Position numbers and translations under genes: made by a program. A stretch of DNA of 64,000 bases from Bradyrhizobium zhanjiangense (GTDB lineage: Bacteria; Pseudomonadota; Alphaproteobacteria; Rhizobiales; Xanthobacteraceae): contig NZ_CP022221.1 of assembly GCF_004114935.1 (NCBI RefSeq), positions 7,461,001 to 7,525,000 of the forward strand. The letters are read 5' to 3'. Numbering within the stretch: the stretch's first letter is position 1; every line of letters starts with the position of its first letter. Below, in pieces: positions 1 to 8,340 of this stretch. A model generated the notes under the pieces. The model saw only the letters and a list, made by a program, of their open reading frames with translations, was not told the DNA's origin and did no database searches.

Positions 1-642
1 GCAGGCCGCAGCACAGCCAAACAGGCTGCCCGTGAGCGCGAACAGCGCATGCGGCCGCTCTCTTCGAAAACCATGCATGAAGGCGGCGGTCGCGAGCAGG
101 CCGAAGCCGAGCGCAAAGATGTCGAGCATGGCGATACGCGCCTGCACGTAGAGCATCTGGTTGCTGCCCGCGATGAGCGCGGCTGCGATCGCGGGCCCTT
201 GCGCGGAGAACAGCGCAAGACCGCACAGATAGATCGCGACGACCGCGAGCGCGCCGAACAAGGTCGCCGGATAGCGCCAGCCAAACGCGTTGTCGCCAAG
301 GGCTGCGATCGATGCCGCGATCAGCTCCTTGCCCAGCGGCGGGTGCATTGGATTGAGCATCGGCTCCGACATCACAGGCGTCAGCATCTGCCGCGCCGCC
401 GGCACATAATGCACCTCGTCGAAGACGAACTTCTCCGGCGTCGCGAGACCGATCAGCAACGCGAGATGAGCAACCAGGAAAATCGCGACGGCAATCACTG
501 CGCTCCGCGACATCTTTGGAACCGCGGATAATTCGAGCGTCGGCTGTGGAGATGTTTTGCGTGGCAAATTGGCGTCACCGCGGACAAAAAAGGAGATCGC
601 GATCTTCATTGAACGCATTCTGCCGCGACTGTCACTAAGCAT
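1..642 (-). CDS. PMT-family (GT39) glycosyltransferase, N-terminal part; gene runs off the left edge
   Basis: Translating the minus strand gives an open frame with a short basic N-terminus, a first membrane segment (about residues 45-65), then a loop with DEVHYVPAA and HPPLGKELIA, followed by further hydrophobic segments. An acidic DE pair after the first helix and a His-Pro-Pro-x-Gly-Lys motif are hallmarks of dolichyl-phosphate-mannose-protein mannosyltransferase-like enzymes, which transfer a sugar from a polyprenyl-phosphate carrier at the membrane. The C-terminal part is outside the window. Three in-frame ATGs are possible (642, 618, 609); the first has a GGGA about ten bases upstream, the others have no clear ribosome site. 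The family call is firm; the sugar and acceptor cannot be told. Confidence 0.75.
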   Translation of the reverse strand, partial: MLSDSRGRMRSMKIAISFFVRGDANLPRKTSPQPTLELSAVPKMSRSAVIAVAIFLVAHLALLIGLATPEKFVFDEVHYVPAARQMLTPVMSEPMLNPMHPPLGKELIAASIAALGDNAFGWRYPATLFGALAVVAIYLCGLALFSAQGPAIAAALIAGSNQMLYVQARIAMLDIFALGFGLLATAAFMHGFRRERPHALFALTGSLFGCAAAC

Positions 643-732
643 AACGCACGTCCCGCGCCCCTTGTGATAATTCCGCCACATCGCAAGTGCGCGCGATCCG
701 GTACGATCAGGGACATATCGATCGGTTGCGAA

Positions 733-1434
733 ATGAATTTGCGTTTCTGGCTTTTCCCCTCTCTGTTGTCGGCCGCATTGTGCGCAGGCCCTCGCGCGCA
801 GGCGCAGACGCGCGTTGGCGAAGCCGTCGTGATCCAGAACGAAGTGGTGCGCGTGGCCGTGACCACCACGCCGATCAATGTCGGCGACAGCATGCTGCGC
901 GACGAGACCGTGCGCACCGGCGCCGACAGCGCAGCGCGCTTCGTCATGGCCGACAGCACCAACCTGTCGCTGGGCCCGAGCGCCACGCTGAAGCTCGACC
1001 GCACCGTCTTCAACGACGAGCACAGCTATCGCGACGTCGCGATCCGCATGACCACCGGCGCCTTCCGCTTCGTCACCGGGCACTCCGACAAGGCCGCCTA
1101 CAAGATCACGACCCCGCTCGCGACCATCGGCGTGCGCGGCACCACGCTCGACATCCTCTCGCAACGCGGCCGCTCCGTCATCGTGCTTCAGGAAGGCGCG
1201 GCCAGCGTCTGCACGAAGAGCTCCCAGTGCGTGCAGCTCACCCAGCCCGGCGACACCGCCATCATCACCTCGACCGGTGGCAAGGTCGGCATCACCAAGA
1301 CCAACACACCGCCCTGGACGTTTGCCGCCAACTGCGCAGCGAGCGCTGGGCTTTGCGCCGTCAATCAATATGCCACCGCCTCGCCGACCATCACGCCTGC
1401 CGTCCAAGACGACGGCATGCTGTGCGGGCGGTGA
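733..1434 (+). CDS. Exported FecR-domain protein
   Basis: A 233-residue protein with a cleavable signal peptide (about residues 1-24, ending AQA). Residues about 30-160 form a FecR-like beta-sandwich: a segment on potentially harmful default states (VGDSMLRDETVRTG), then LSLGPSATLKLD, then KITTPLATIGVRGTTLD, the last being a very typical FecR-domain ending. In classical FecR the domain relays signal from an outer-membrane transporter to a sigma factor, but here there is no anti-sigma region and no sigma gene, so it is probably a stand-alone periplasmic or surface domain. The start at 733 is preferred over 664 because it begins directly at the signal peptide. It lies three bases upstream of the next gene and is almost certainly co-transcribed with it. 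Confidence 0.8.
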   Translation: MNLRFWLFPSLLSAALCAGPRAQAQTRVGEAVVIQNEVVRVAVTTTPINVGDSMLRDETVRTGADSAARFVMADSTNLSLGPSATLKLDRTVFNDEHSYRDVAIRMTTGAFRFVTGHSDKAAYKITTPLATIGVRGTTLDILSQRGRSVIVLQEGAASVCTKSSQCVQLTQPGDTAIITSTGGKVGITKTNTPPWTFAANCAASAGLCAVNQYATASPTITPAVQDDGMLCGR

Positions 1435-1436
1435 CA

Positions 1437-2606
1437 ATGGTGAAACTCCGCTTGAAGCGCTGGGTTCTCGCTGGCGCGCTGGCCGCCTTGGCTGCGCTTG
1501 CCTTTGCGCTGGACATTCGACCGGCGGCAGCCCAGGCGACGTGCGGATCCGAATGCGGTGAGCCGACGCCTGACCCGACCTATTCGCCGTCCCCAACGCC
1601 GACCTATTCTCCGTCACCCTCCCCCTCGCCGAGCCCCTCTCCGTCGCCCTCGCCGACCCCGGATCCTGCGTCCGCGCCGAGCCCGAATCCATCGCCAAGC
1701 CCGACGCCGACCGGCGCGGATTCCAGCGGCAATTCGATCGGCGGCCTTGCCAATCAGCGCTTCAACCAGATGATCACCAACAGCGTGCTCGGCACGGTAC
1801 TGCTCGGCGTCAACGAGCAGATCAATTGCAGCGACTGCATCAGCGCGTTCGGCTCGGCCGGCTCGTTCTCCGCTGGCATCCACGGCCGCAAGGAGCTGAC
1901 CAACAATCTGTCGCTGCTCGCCGGCATCGCCTACACGCACTACAACGAGGGCGGCTACAAGATCACGAGCGCACCGATCGGCGCCTTCGCGCTACGTTAT
2001 GACTTCACCGACTGGGGCTCGTCGCGCCCGTTCTTCGACGTCGGCACGATCCTGACGCCGTGGGAGAAGGCGCGGTACACACGCAGCTATGATACCAGCC
2101 TCGGCCCTGTGAGCGTGACCGGCTCGACCAACGCTTCGAACTACGCCGTCTATGGTCGCGCCGGCTGGATCAGCCGCCTGTCGCCGCGCGACGAGGTCGC
2201 GGCCTCAGTCGAGGTCTGGCAGCTCTGGCAGCGCGTGTCGGGCTACACCGATAGCGCAGTGGGCTTCAATCCGTTCGACGCCACGATTGCGACCGGTACC
2301 GACCGCACCAGCCTGGTCAAGATCGGCGGCCAGTGGACGCATCTCTACGGCAGCAACATCGAGGCCAATATCAACGGCGGCTGGGTGCAGTCGTTCGCCA
2401 GCCACAGCGGCATCGTGGCGACCGTGACCGGCAACGGCGTGGTGGTTCCGATCATGGGCACCCAGGGCTGGTTCGAATATGGCGGCCGCCTCGGCTTCCG
2501 CCTGCAAAAGGGCTGGATCGTGGATCTCTTCGCCAACGGCACGCTGGGCCCGCAGCCGGTCGGCAACACCATCCATGGCGGCGTGGGGCTGCGGATCAAT
2601 TATTGA
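1437..2606 (+). CDS. Outer-membrane autotransporter-like beta-barrel protein with Pro/Ser linker
   Basis: 389 residues. A long signal peptide (about 1-33) is followed by a short Cys-containing segment, a linker of alternating Pro and Ser/Thr (about 42-92), and a roughly 290-residue C-terminal region with alternating aromatic/hydrophobic strands and glycine turns, ending in an aromatic residue (INY). That pattern matches an autotransporter-type or porin-like beta-barrel. No passenger enzyme domain is present. The start 1437 is only three bases after the FecR-domain gene stop, so the pair is an operon; a plausible reading is that the FecR domain sits against the barrel or its linker. The longer open frame upstream of 1437 is a shadow of the FecR gene and is not coding. 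Confidence 0.75.
   Translation: MVKLRLKRWVLAGALAALAALAFALDIRPAAAQATCGSECGEPTPDPTYSPSPTPTYSPSPSPSPSPSPSPSPTPDPASAPSPNPSPSPTPTGADSSGNSIGGLANQRFNQMITNSVLGTVLLGVNEQINCSDCISAFGSAGSFSAGIHGRKELTNNLSLLAGIAYTHYNEGGYKITSAPIGAFALRYDFTDWGSSRPFFDVGTILTPWEKARYTRSYDTSLGPVSVTGSTNASNYAVYGRAGWISRLSPRDEVAASVEVWQLWQRVSGYTDSAVGFNPFDATIATGTDRTSLVKIGGQWTHLYGSNIEANINGGWVQSFASHSGIVATVTGNGVVVPIMGTQGWFEYGGRLGFRLQKGWIVDLFANGTLGPQPVGNTIHGGVGLRINY
1560..1713 (+). repeat. Low-complexity Pro-Ser coding repeat
   Basis: Tandem six-base units of the form Ser-Pro (tcgcc/tccgt variants) inside the beta-barrel gene encode an extended linker of about 50 residues. Such tracts are prone to length change by slippage and would act as a stiff spacer between the N-terminus and the barrel. 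Confidence 0.85.
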
Positions 2607-2629
2607 GGCGCCTCGCGGAGGCACAGTCT

Positions 2630-2721
2630 CGTAGGGTGGGCGAAGCGAAGCGCGCCCACCGCTTCTCTCCCATCTTGAGAACAATGGTGGGCACGGCGCA
2701 AGCGCCTTTGCCCACCCTACG
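2630..2721. repeat. Intergenic inverted repeat (GTAGGGTGGGC family)
   Basis: The segment opens with CGTAGGGTGGGC and closes with GCCCACCCTACG, with an internal GCGCCCACC / GGTGGGC pair, so it can fold into a nested hairpin. It lies between two convergent genes and could work as a bidirectional terminator. It resembles a short dispersed repeat that is common between genes in Bradyrhizobium (recalled, not searched). Confidence 0.75.
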
Positions 2722-2736
2722 GCACCTATGTTGACG

Positions 2737-3225
2737 TCACGCCGCCGACTTGCCCTCGAACGCGCGACGCAACGCGTCGACATCCAACTTGACCATCTTC
2801 ATCATGGCCTGCATGGCGCGCGCGGCCGCGGCCTTGTCCGGGCTCGACAGGAACTCGAACATCGCCTTCGGCACCACCTGCCAGGCTACCCCCCAGCGAT
2901 CCCTGAGCCAGCCGCACTGCTCTTCCTTTCCGCCATGGGCGAGGAAAGCGTTCCAGACGCTGTCGACTTGGGCCTGGTCGTCGCAATTGATCATCAGCGA
3001 CAGCGCGTGGGTATACTCCATCTTCATTCCGCCATTCAGCGCGACCAGGCGCTGCCCGCCGAGCGTGAACTCGACGACGAGCACCGAACCCTGCTTGCCG
3101 GAGGGCCCATCGGAGACGTTGTGCTGGACATGCACGATCTTGGAGTCGGGCAGCAGGGAGACGTAGAAGTTGGCGGCTTGTTCAGCGTCACCGTTGAACC
3201 ACAGGCAAGGCGTGACCTTGGACAT
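2737..3225 (-). CDS. VOC-family protein (PhnB / 3-demethylubiquinone methyltransferase-like fold)
   Basis: 162 residues, full length for the family. It begins VTPCLWFNGDAEQAANFY, the usual opening of PhnB-like vicinal-oxygen-chelate proteins, and has two beta-alpha-beta modules, including GGQRLVALNGG and the conserved WGVAWQVVP near residue 115. The family name mentions a methyltransferase but these proteins have no SAM-binding site; the true substrate is unknown. It is followed downstream on the same strand by nothing within 130 bases, and a second VOC gene lies 31 bases upstream, so the two are probably co-transcribed. Confidence 0.85.
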   Translation of the reverse strand: MSKVTPCLWFNGDAEQAANFYVSLLPDSKIVHVQHNVSDGPSGKQGSVLVVEFTLGGQRLVALNGGMKMEYTHALSLMINCDDQAQVDSVWNAFLAHGGKEEQCGWLRDRWGVAWQVVPKAMFEFLSSPDKAAAARAMQAMMKMVKLDVDALRRAFEGKSAA

Positions 3226-3256
3226 TGAATGCTCCTGTTGTGTTCTGGGGCCGCGA

Positions 3257-3685
3257 TCAGGCGTTCGCCATCTCGGGCTGCAGAGGGGCGGCCGCGAGAT
3301 CCATCCAGTTCACACCCCACATATGACCATCCGGATCCTCGAAGCTGCGCCCGTACATGAAGCTGTATTCGTCCTTCGGACTGGGATCGGCCACCCCGCC
3401 CGCAGCCTCGGCCTTGCCGACAATATCATCGACATCGCTGCGACTGTCCGCGGACAGGCAGAACAGCACCTGGTTCGAGGTCTTGGCATCCGCGATCGGC
3501 TTCGGCGTGAACTGACGGAATTTGTCGTGGGTCAGCAGCATGGCGAAAACGGTCTCGGAAAAGACCATGCAGCTCGCTGTCTCATCGCTGAATTGCGGGT
3601 TCTTGACCGCGCCAATCGCCTCGTAGAAGGCAGTGGCGCGCTTAAGGTCGGTCACCGGCAGATTGACGAAGATCATCTTGGGCAT
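3257..3685 (-). CDS. VOC-family protein (glyoxalase/bleomycin-resistance-like)
   Basis: 142 residues from the chosen start. It starts MPKMIFVNLPVTDLKRATAF, then contains two VOC modules, ending in SFEDPDGHMWGVNWMD, which carries the usual metal-ligand glutamate/aspartate region of glyoxalase-type domains. An upstream in-frame start at 3715 exists, but 3685 is preceded by a good AAGGAG ribosome site seven bases before ATG, so it is favoured. It probably forms a two-gene unit with the PhnB-like VOC gene downstream. Substrate cannot be inferred. Confidence 0.85.
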   Translation of the reverse strand: MPKMIFVNLPVTDLKRATAFYEAIGAVKNPQFSDETASCMVFSETVFAMLLTHDKFRQFTPKPIADAKTSNQVLFCLSADSRSDVDDIVGKAEAAGGVADPSPKDEYSFMYGRSFEDPDGHMWGVNWMDLAAAPLQPEMANA

Positions 3686-3814
3686 CAGAAGCTCCTTGGC
3701 GGGGGTTCTGCCCAAGGACGGACCAGCCGGCGGTCATCCGACACGGCTTCCGAATATTTTTTGGTCTTCCCGCTGCGAGGTTCTGTCGCACCGAACCTCG
3801 CTCCTCGGACGGCC

Positions 3815-4327
3815 TTACTTCTTCTCGTTGGGATCGCGGTGCACGGGGTCGATCCACAGCACGGTCTCGGGCTTCTCGACCGGCTCGATATCGAGGTTGA
3901 TCGCGACCGCCTCGCCGTCGCTGCGCACCAATACGCATTCCAGCACCTCGTCGGGGCTGGCGTTGATCTCCTGATGCGGGACGTAGGGCGGGACGAAAAT
4001 GAAATCGCCGGGCCCGGCCTCCGCGGTGAATTGCAGACGCTCGCCCCAGCGCATCCGCGCCTTGCCCTTCACCACATAGATGACGCTTTCGAGATGGCCG
4101 TGGTGATGCGCGCCGGTCTTGGCATCGGGCTTGATGCTGACCGTACCCGCCCACAATTTCTGGGCGCCGACGCGCGCGAAATTGATCGCGGCCGCGCGGT
4201 CCATGCCTGCCGTCGACGGCACGTTCGTATCGAGCTGGTTGCCGGGAATGACGCGCACGCCGTCATGTTTCCAGCGATCTTCGTGATCGTGTGCATGGTG
4301 CGAATGCGTGTGGTCATGGCCGGTCAT
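3815..4327 (-). CDS. Cupin-domain protein with His-rich N-terminus
   Basis: 170 residues. The N-terminus is strikingly His/Asp-rich (HDHTHSHHAHDHED), a possible metal-binding tail. The cupin core shows the two conserved motifs: motif 1 around residues 84-100 (AHHHGHLESVIYVVKGKAR, with H-x-H and Glu) and motif 2 around 117-130 (FVPPYVPHQEIN). This fits a small single-domain metal-dependent cupin; no catalytic reaction can be assigned. The start was moved from 4438 to 4327 because the upstream stretch is low-quality and the His-rich start is a natural beginning. Confidence 0.75.
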   Translation of the reverse strand: MTGHDHTHSHHAHDHEDRWKHDGVRVIPGNQLDTNVPSTAGMDRAAAINFARVGAQKLWAGTVSIKPDAKTGAHHHGHLESVIYVVKGKARMRWGERLQFTAEAGPGDFIFVPPYVPHQEINASPDEVLECVLVRSDGEAVAINLDIEPVEKPETVLWIDPVHRDPNEKK

Positions 4328-4500
4328 GGGACTTGCTTTCTGTTGGTTCCTTGGGCGGCAAACTAACCCAAAGCCGCGCCCACGAGCCACAGCAAAATCG
4401 GAGCCCTCATAGTCATGAGACCATGCTTTCGCGAGCAAACCCGTATGGCTCAGTCATCCCGGGGCGATGCGCGGCACGAACCCGGGATGGACGGCGCAAA

Positions 4501-4965
4501 CTATTTTACCGCGAGCAATTCCACGTCGAACATCAGCGTCGCGTTCGGCGGGATCACGCCGCCGGCACCGCGGGCGCCGTAGCCCAGCTGCGGCGGGATG
4601 ATCAGCGTACGCTTGCCGCCGACCTTCATCGAGGCAACGCCCTCGTCCCAGCCGGCGATGACACGGCCCTTGCCGATCGGGAATTCGAACGGCTCGTTGC
4701 GATCGACGGACGAGTCGAATTTCTTGCCCTTCTGGCCGTTCTCGTAGAGCCAGCCGGTGTAGTGCATCACGCAGATCTGGCCCGGCTTTGGCGAAGCGCC
4801 AGTGCCGGCGACGCTGTCGATGATCTGCAAGCCTGAAGCTGTGGTCATGGTCTTTCCTGCAGTCTGGGCCGAGGCCGTGGTGGAAACGAAATGCGACACG
4901 CCGGCGATCACGGTGATCGCGAGTGCCGACATCAGGGCGAGGAGTGCGCGCTGGAAACGCTGCAT
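4501..4965 (-). CDS. FKBP-type peptidyl-prolyl cis-trans isomerase, exported
   Basis: 154 residues with an N-terminal signal peptide (about 1-34, ending ASAQ). Residues 45-154 form one FKBP domain: VMHYTGWLYENGQKGKKFDSS, FPIGKGRVIAGWDEG, and LGYGARGAGGVIPPNATLMF, all canonical, with the active-site Tyr, Asp, Phe, Val-Ile and Trp positions present. It should catalyse proline isomerisation during folding in the periplasm. It lies 60 bases downstream of the molybdenum hydroxylase operon on the same strand and might be read through from it. Confidence 0.9.
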   Translation of the reverse strand: MQRFQRALLALMSALAITVIAGVSHFVSTTASAQTAGKTMTTASGLQIIDSVAGTGASPKPGQICVMHYTGWLYENGQKGKKFDSSVDRNEPFEFPIGKGRVIAGWDEGVASMKVGGKRTLIIPPQLGYGARGAGGVIPPNATLMFDVELLAVK

Positions 4966-5025
4966 TAGGCACCTTCCGTTTGAAGCGGGAGGTGTCTAGC
5001 GCAACGCGGGTGAGGTTTCCACCCC

Positions 5026-7317
5026 TCACACCTCGATATTTTCCAGCCGGACCGGCAGCTTGCGGATGCGCTGGCCCGTGGCGTGATAGATCGCATTGCA
5101 GACCGCCGCATTGGTGCCGACATTGGCAAGCTCGCCGAGGCCCTTCGCACCTGCCGGATTGATGCGATCGTCCTGCTCGGAGAGCATGATGACCTCGACG
5201 CTGGGCACGTCCGCATTCACGGGCACGAGGTAATCCGCGAAGTTGTCGTTGACGTAGCGCGCATTGCGTTCGTCGATCTCGGTGGCCTCGAGCAGCGCCG
5301 ACGACATACCCCAGATCAGCCCGCCCATCAGCTGGCTCCGCGCGGTGCGCGGGTTCATAATGCGGCCTGCCGCGAACGCGCCGACCAGACGGGGCGCACG
5401 GATTTCGTGCGTGAAGCGGTTGACGCGGACCTCGACGAACTCCGCACCGAAGGCATAGGCGATCTGGTCTTTCATGGCGTGGCCACCGACCAGCCGCACC
5501 TGGCCGCTGTGCATGGCGCGGAAGGAATCCAGCGGCGCGTCTTCCGGCTTCCACTCGCCATATTCCTCGACGACGCCGACACCGAGCGCGTCGAAGGCTT
5601 TCTCCAGGTCGAGCGCGCGGTCGCCCTTCGCCGCCTGCGTGGCCGGCGTCTGGCCGATACCCACGGTCTCCTTGGCCTTGTCGGTCAGGCTTTGGCTCGG
5701 CATCACCGCCTTGAACAGGCGCTGGCGGATCTGGTCGCACACCATCATCACCACGGAGCAGGTGCTGGCCGTCGAATTCGAGCCTCCGGCAACCGGCGCC
5801 GGTGGCAGATCGCTGTCGCCGATGAAGACGGCGACCTTCTCGAGCGGCACGCCGAGCCGCTCGGCGGCGGTCTGGGCGATGACGGTGTAGGCGCCGGTCC
5901 CGATCTCGTGGCCGGCGATCTCCACACGGGTGCGGCCATCGCGCTGGAGGCGCACGCGCGCGGCGGATGGCCCCATGTGCGTCGGATAGCAGGTGGTGGC
6001 ACAGCCATAACCGATCAGCCAGTCGCCATCCGACATCGATTTCGGCTGAGGCGAGCGCTGCGCCCAGCCGAAGGCCTTGGCGGCCTCGTCGAAGCAGGCC
6101 ATCAGCGACCGCGACGTATAGGGCTTGCCGCTGATCGGCTCAACGGTGGTGTCGTTGATGCGGCGGAGCTCGATCGGATCCATGTTCAGCTCCACCGCCA
6201 GCTCGTCCATCGCGCTTTCCAGCGCGAACAGATACGGCACCTCCGGTGGCGAGCGCATGAAGCCGGGCGTGTTGCGATCGGCGCGCACGATCGAGACGAG
6301 GCTGTCGACATTCGGACAGGCATAGAGCCGCGTCGTCGTCTTGGTGCCGCCGACGCAATAGGGATCGGGGCGCGAAGAGACCTCGGCGCCCTCGTGCCTG
6401 AGCGCGACCAGCTTGCCGTCGCGACGCGCACCAAGCTTGATCTCGTGGCGGGTCTCGGCGCGATAGGTGGTGATGGTAAAGCCCTGGTCGCGGGTCGGGA
6501 CCAGCTTGATCGGACGGTTCACGCGTTTTGCGATAGCGGCGATGATGGCGGTGCGCGGCGTCATCGAGCCGCGCGAGCCGAAGCCGCCGCCGACATAGGG
6601 GTTGACCACCCGGACCTTGTCGGCGTCGATGCCGAGCTGTTCAGCGACGCCGTTCTTCAGGCCGTAGACGAACTGGCTCGGCTCGTAGATGACGAGGTTG
6701 TCGCCCATCCAGGCGCAGCTCGTCGAGAACAGCTCCATCGGATTGTGATGCTGCGTCGGTGTGTCGTAGGACGCCGTCAGCTTGACCTCGGCCTCGTCGA
6801 ACGCCTTGGCGAAATCGCCGACCTTCGGGTCTTCCTTGAACTGGGCATTCTGTCCCTTCGCTGCCGCCGTGGTCGTTCCGGGCGAGTCGAAGGTCGCGCT
6901 TGGCGTAGTGGCCGTGTAGCTGACCTTGACCCGGTTGGCGGCCTCGCGCGCCGCCTCGTAGCTCTCGGCAACGACCACCGCAATGATCTGGCCGTCATGG
7001 GCAATGTCGGCCGATTTCAACGGCTGGATCGTCGTGCCCGCATAGCCGCCATTGCTGAAGAGCTTCGAGTCCTTCAGCTTCGGTGCGTTCTCGTGGGTGA
7101 CGATGTCGATCACGCCGCGGACACGCCTGGCGTCATCGAGATCGAAGCGATCGACCCGCCCCTTGGCGATGGCGCTGGTGACGAGGAATGCATAGGCGGG
7201 GTCGGCGAGCGGCATGTCGGACGCATAGGTCGCGCGTCCAGTCACCTTTACGGCCGCGTCATAGCGCGGCACGGGCTGGCCCATGTTCGTCTTCGGCTCC
7301 GGAGCAGCAGCGGTCAT
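5026..7317 (-). CDS. paoC: Molybdenum hydroxylase large subunit (xanthine dehydrogenase family, PaoC-like)
   Basis: 763 residues. It opens with VPRYDAAVKVTGRATYASD, the standard entry to the aldehyde oxidase/xanthine dehydrogenase a/b hammerhead domain, and carries the molybdopterin-binding GGGFGSRG and a C-terminal AKGLGELANVG, in which the Glu corresponds to the catalytic base of this family. It binds the molybdopterin cofactor and oxidises an aldehyde or N-heterocycle. Only two bases separate it from the FAD subunit gene, and the Fe-S subunit is next, so the order is A-B-C as in E. coli paoABC (periplasmic aldehyde oxidoreductase). The molybdenum cofactor maturation chaperone paoD is not found nearby. 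Substrate is unproven. Confidence 0.88.
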   Translation of the reverse strand: MTAAAPEPKTNMGQPVPRYDAAVKVTGRATYASDMPLADPAYAFLVTSAIAKGRVDRFDLDDARRVRGVIDIVTHENAPKLKDSKLFSNGGYAGTTIQPLKSADIAHDGQIIAVVVAESYEAAREAANRVKVSYTATTPSATFDSPGTTTAAAKGQNAQFKEDPKVGDFAKAFDEAEVKLTASYDTPTQHHNPMELFSTSCAWMGDNLVIYEPSQFVYGLKNGVAEQLGIDADKVRVVNPYVGGGFGSRGSMTPRTAIIAAIAKRVNRPIKLVPTRDQGFTITTYRAETRHEIKLGARRDGKLVALRHEGAEVSSRPDPYCVGGTKTTTRLYACPNVDSLVSIVRADRNTPGFMRSPPEVPYLFALESAMDELAVELNMDPIELRRINDTTVEPISGKPYTSRSLMACFDEAAKAFGWAQRSPQPKSMSDGDWLIGYGCATTCYPTHMGPSAARVRLQRDGRTRVEIAGHEIGTGAYTVIAQTAAERLGVPLEKVAVFIGDSDLPPAPVAGGSNSTASTCSVVMMVCDQIRQRLFKAVMPSQSLTDKAKETVGIGQTPATQAAKGDRALDLEKAFDALGVGVVEEYGEWKPEDAPLDSFRAMHSGQVRLVGGHAMKDQIAYAFGAEFVEVRVNRFTHEIRAPRLVGAFAAGRIMNPRTARSQLMGGLIWGMSSALLEATEIDERNARYVNDNFADYLVPVNADVPSVEVIMLSEQDDRINPAGAKGLGELANVGTNAAVCNAIYHATGQRIRKLPVRLENIEV

Positions 7318-7319
7318 GA

Positions 7320-8336
7320 TCAGATCTCCATCGTTACGGCCTGCTGGAGCGCGCGTGCCACCACGCGCTTGCCGAGCGCGATCTTGAAGCTGTTGTGCCG
7401 CCGCCCCCTGGCATCTGCGAAAGCGGCATCGGCGACGCGCTGCGCAAGGGCTTCGTCGAACTTTTGCCCCTTGAGCAGCGCCTCCGCTTCGCGCGCCCGC
7501 CAGGGCACAGTGGCGACACCGCCGAGCGCGACGCGCGCGTCCCTGATCGTGCCGTCCTGCACGTCGAGCGCGACCGCAGCCGAGGACAGCGCGAACTCGT
7601 AGGATTGCCGGTCGCGCGCCTTGAGATACACCGAGCGCGGCCAGCGTCCTGGCACCGCGAAGGCCGAGATCAGCTCACCGGGCTGAAGCGTGGTTTCGAT
7701 GTCGGGCGTACTGCCCGGCGTCTTGTGAAGCTGGGCAAACGGCATGCTGCGCGTGCCGGCCTTGCCCGTGATCTCGACAATGGCATCGAGAGCGATCAGC
7801 GCCTGGGCGAAATCGCCTGGATAGGTCGCGATGCACTGGTCGGAGACGCCGAGCACGGCATGCATGCGGTTGACGCCGTCCATCGCGGCGCAACCGGAGC
7901 CGGGATGGCGCTTGTTGCAGTTCTCATAGGAAACATCGCGGAAATAGCTGCAACGCGTTCGCTGCATCACGTTGCCGCCGAGCGTCGCCATATTGCGCAG
8001 CTGGGCGCTCGCCGCGAGCTTCAGCGAATTGGCAATCACCGGATAGTTGCGCTGGATGCCGTCATGCGCGGCGACGTCGGACATCTTCGCGAGCGCGCCG
8101 AGCCGCAGGCCGTCATCCTTCGGCTCGATCGCCGACCAGTCGCGCGCGAGCGGATTGATATCGACGATCGCGGCCGGCCGCATCACATCCAGCTTCATCA
8201 GATCGATCAGCGTGGTGCCGCCGGCGAGCGGCTGCGCAGGGGCCTGTGTCAGCGGATTGTTCGCGGCCGCGGCGGCGCTGAGCGCCTGCACGGCCATGTC
8301 AGGGTCTGTTGCCCTCTGATACGAAAACGGTCGCAT
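7320..8336 (-). CDS. paoB: Molybdenum hydroxylase FAD-binding subunit (PaoB-like)
   Basis: 338 residues. The FAD-binding PCMH-type domain has QPLAGGTTLIDLMK and NMATLGGNVMQRTRC, the usual pyrophosphate-binding loops, followed by a CO dehydrogenase flavoprotein C-terminal domain. Between them is a Cys-bearing insertion (Cys129, Cys140, Cys149, with Cys168 further on, including CNKRHPGSGC). PaoB of E. coli carries an extra [4Fe-4S] cluster in an insertion of this type, so one is likely here too; this is inference from pattern. It lies four bases downstream of the Fe-S gene and two bases before the large subunit gene. Confidence 0.87.
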   Translation of the reverse strand: MRPFSYQRATDPDMAVQALSAAAAANNPLTQAPAQPLAGGTTLIDLMKLDVMRPAAIVDINPLARDWSAIEPKDDGLRLGALAKMSDVAAHDGIQRNYPVIANSLKLAASAQLRNMATLGGNVMQRTRCSYFRDVSYENCNKRHPGSGCAAMDGVNRMHAVLGVSDQCIATYPGDFAQALIALDAIVEITGKAGTRSMPFAQLHKTPGSTPDIETTLQPGELISAFAVPGRWPRSVYLKARDRQSYEFALSSAAVALDVQDGTIRDARVALGGVATVPWRAREAEALLKGQKFDEALAQRVADAAFADARGRRHNSFKIALGKRVVARALQQAVTMEI

Positions 8337-8340
8337 GCGC

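Noticed and set aside
687..1436. N-terminal extension of the beta-barrel protein in a longer frame
   Set aside because: This part of the frame is Arg/His-rich and overlaps the FecR-domain gene in another frame; a proper signal peptide begins at 1437.
5083..7602. 839-codon open frame on the plus strand
   Set aside because: Antisense shadow of the molybdenum hydroxylase large and FAD subunits, without any recognisable motif.
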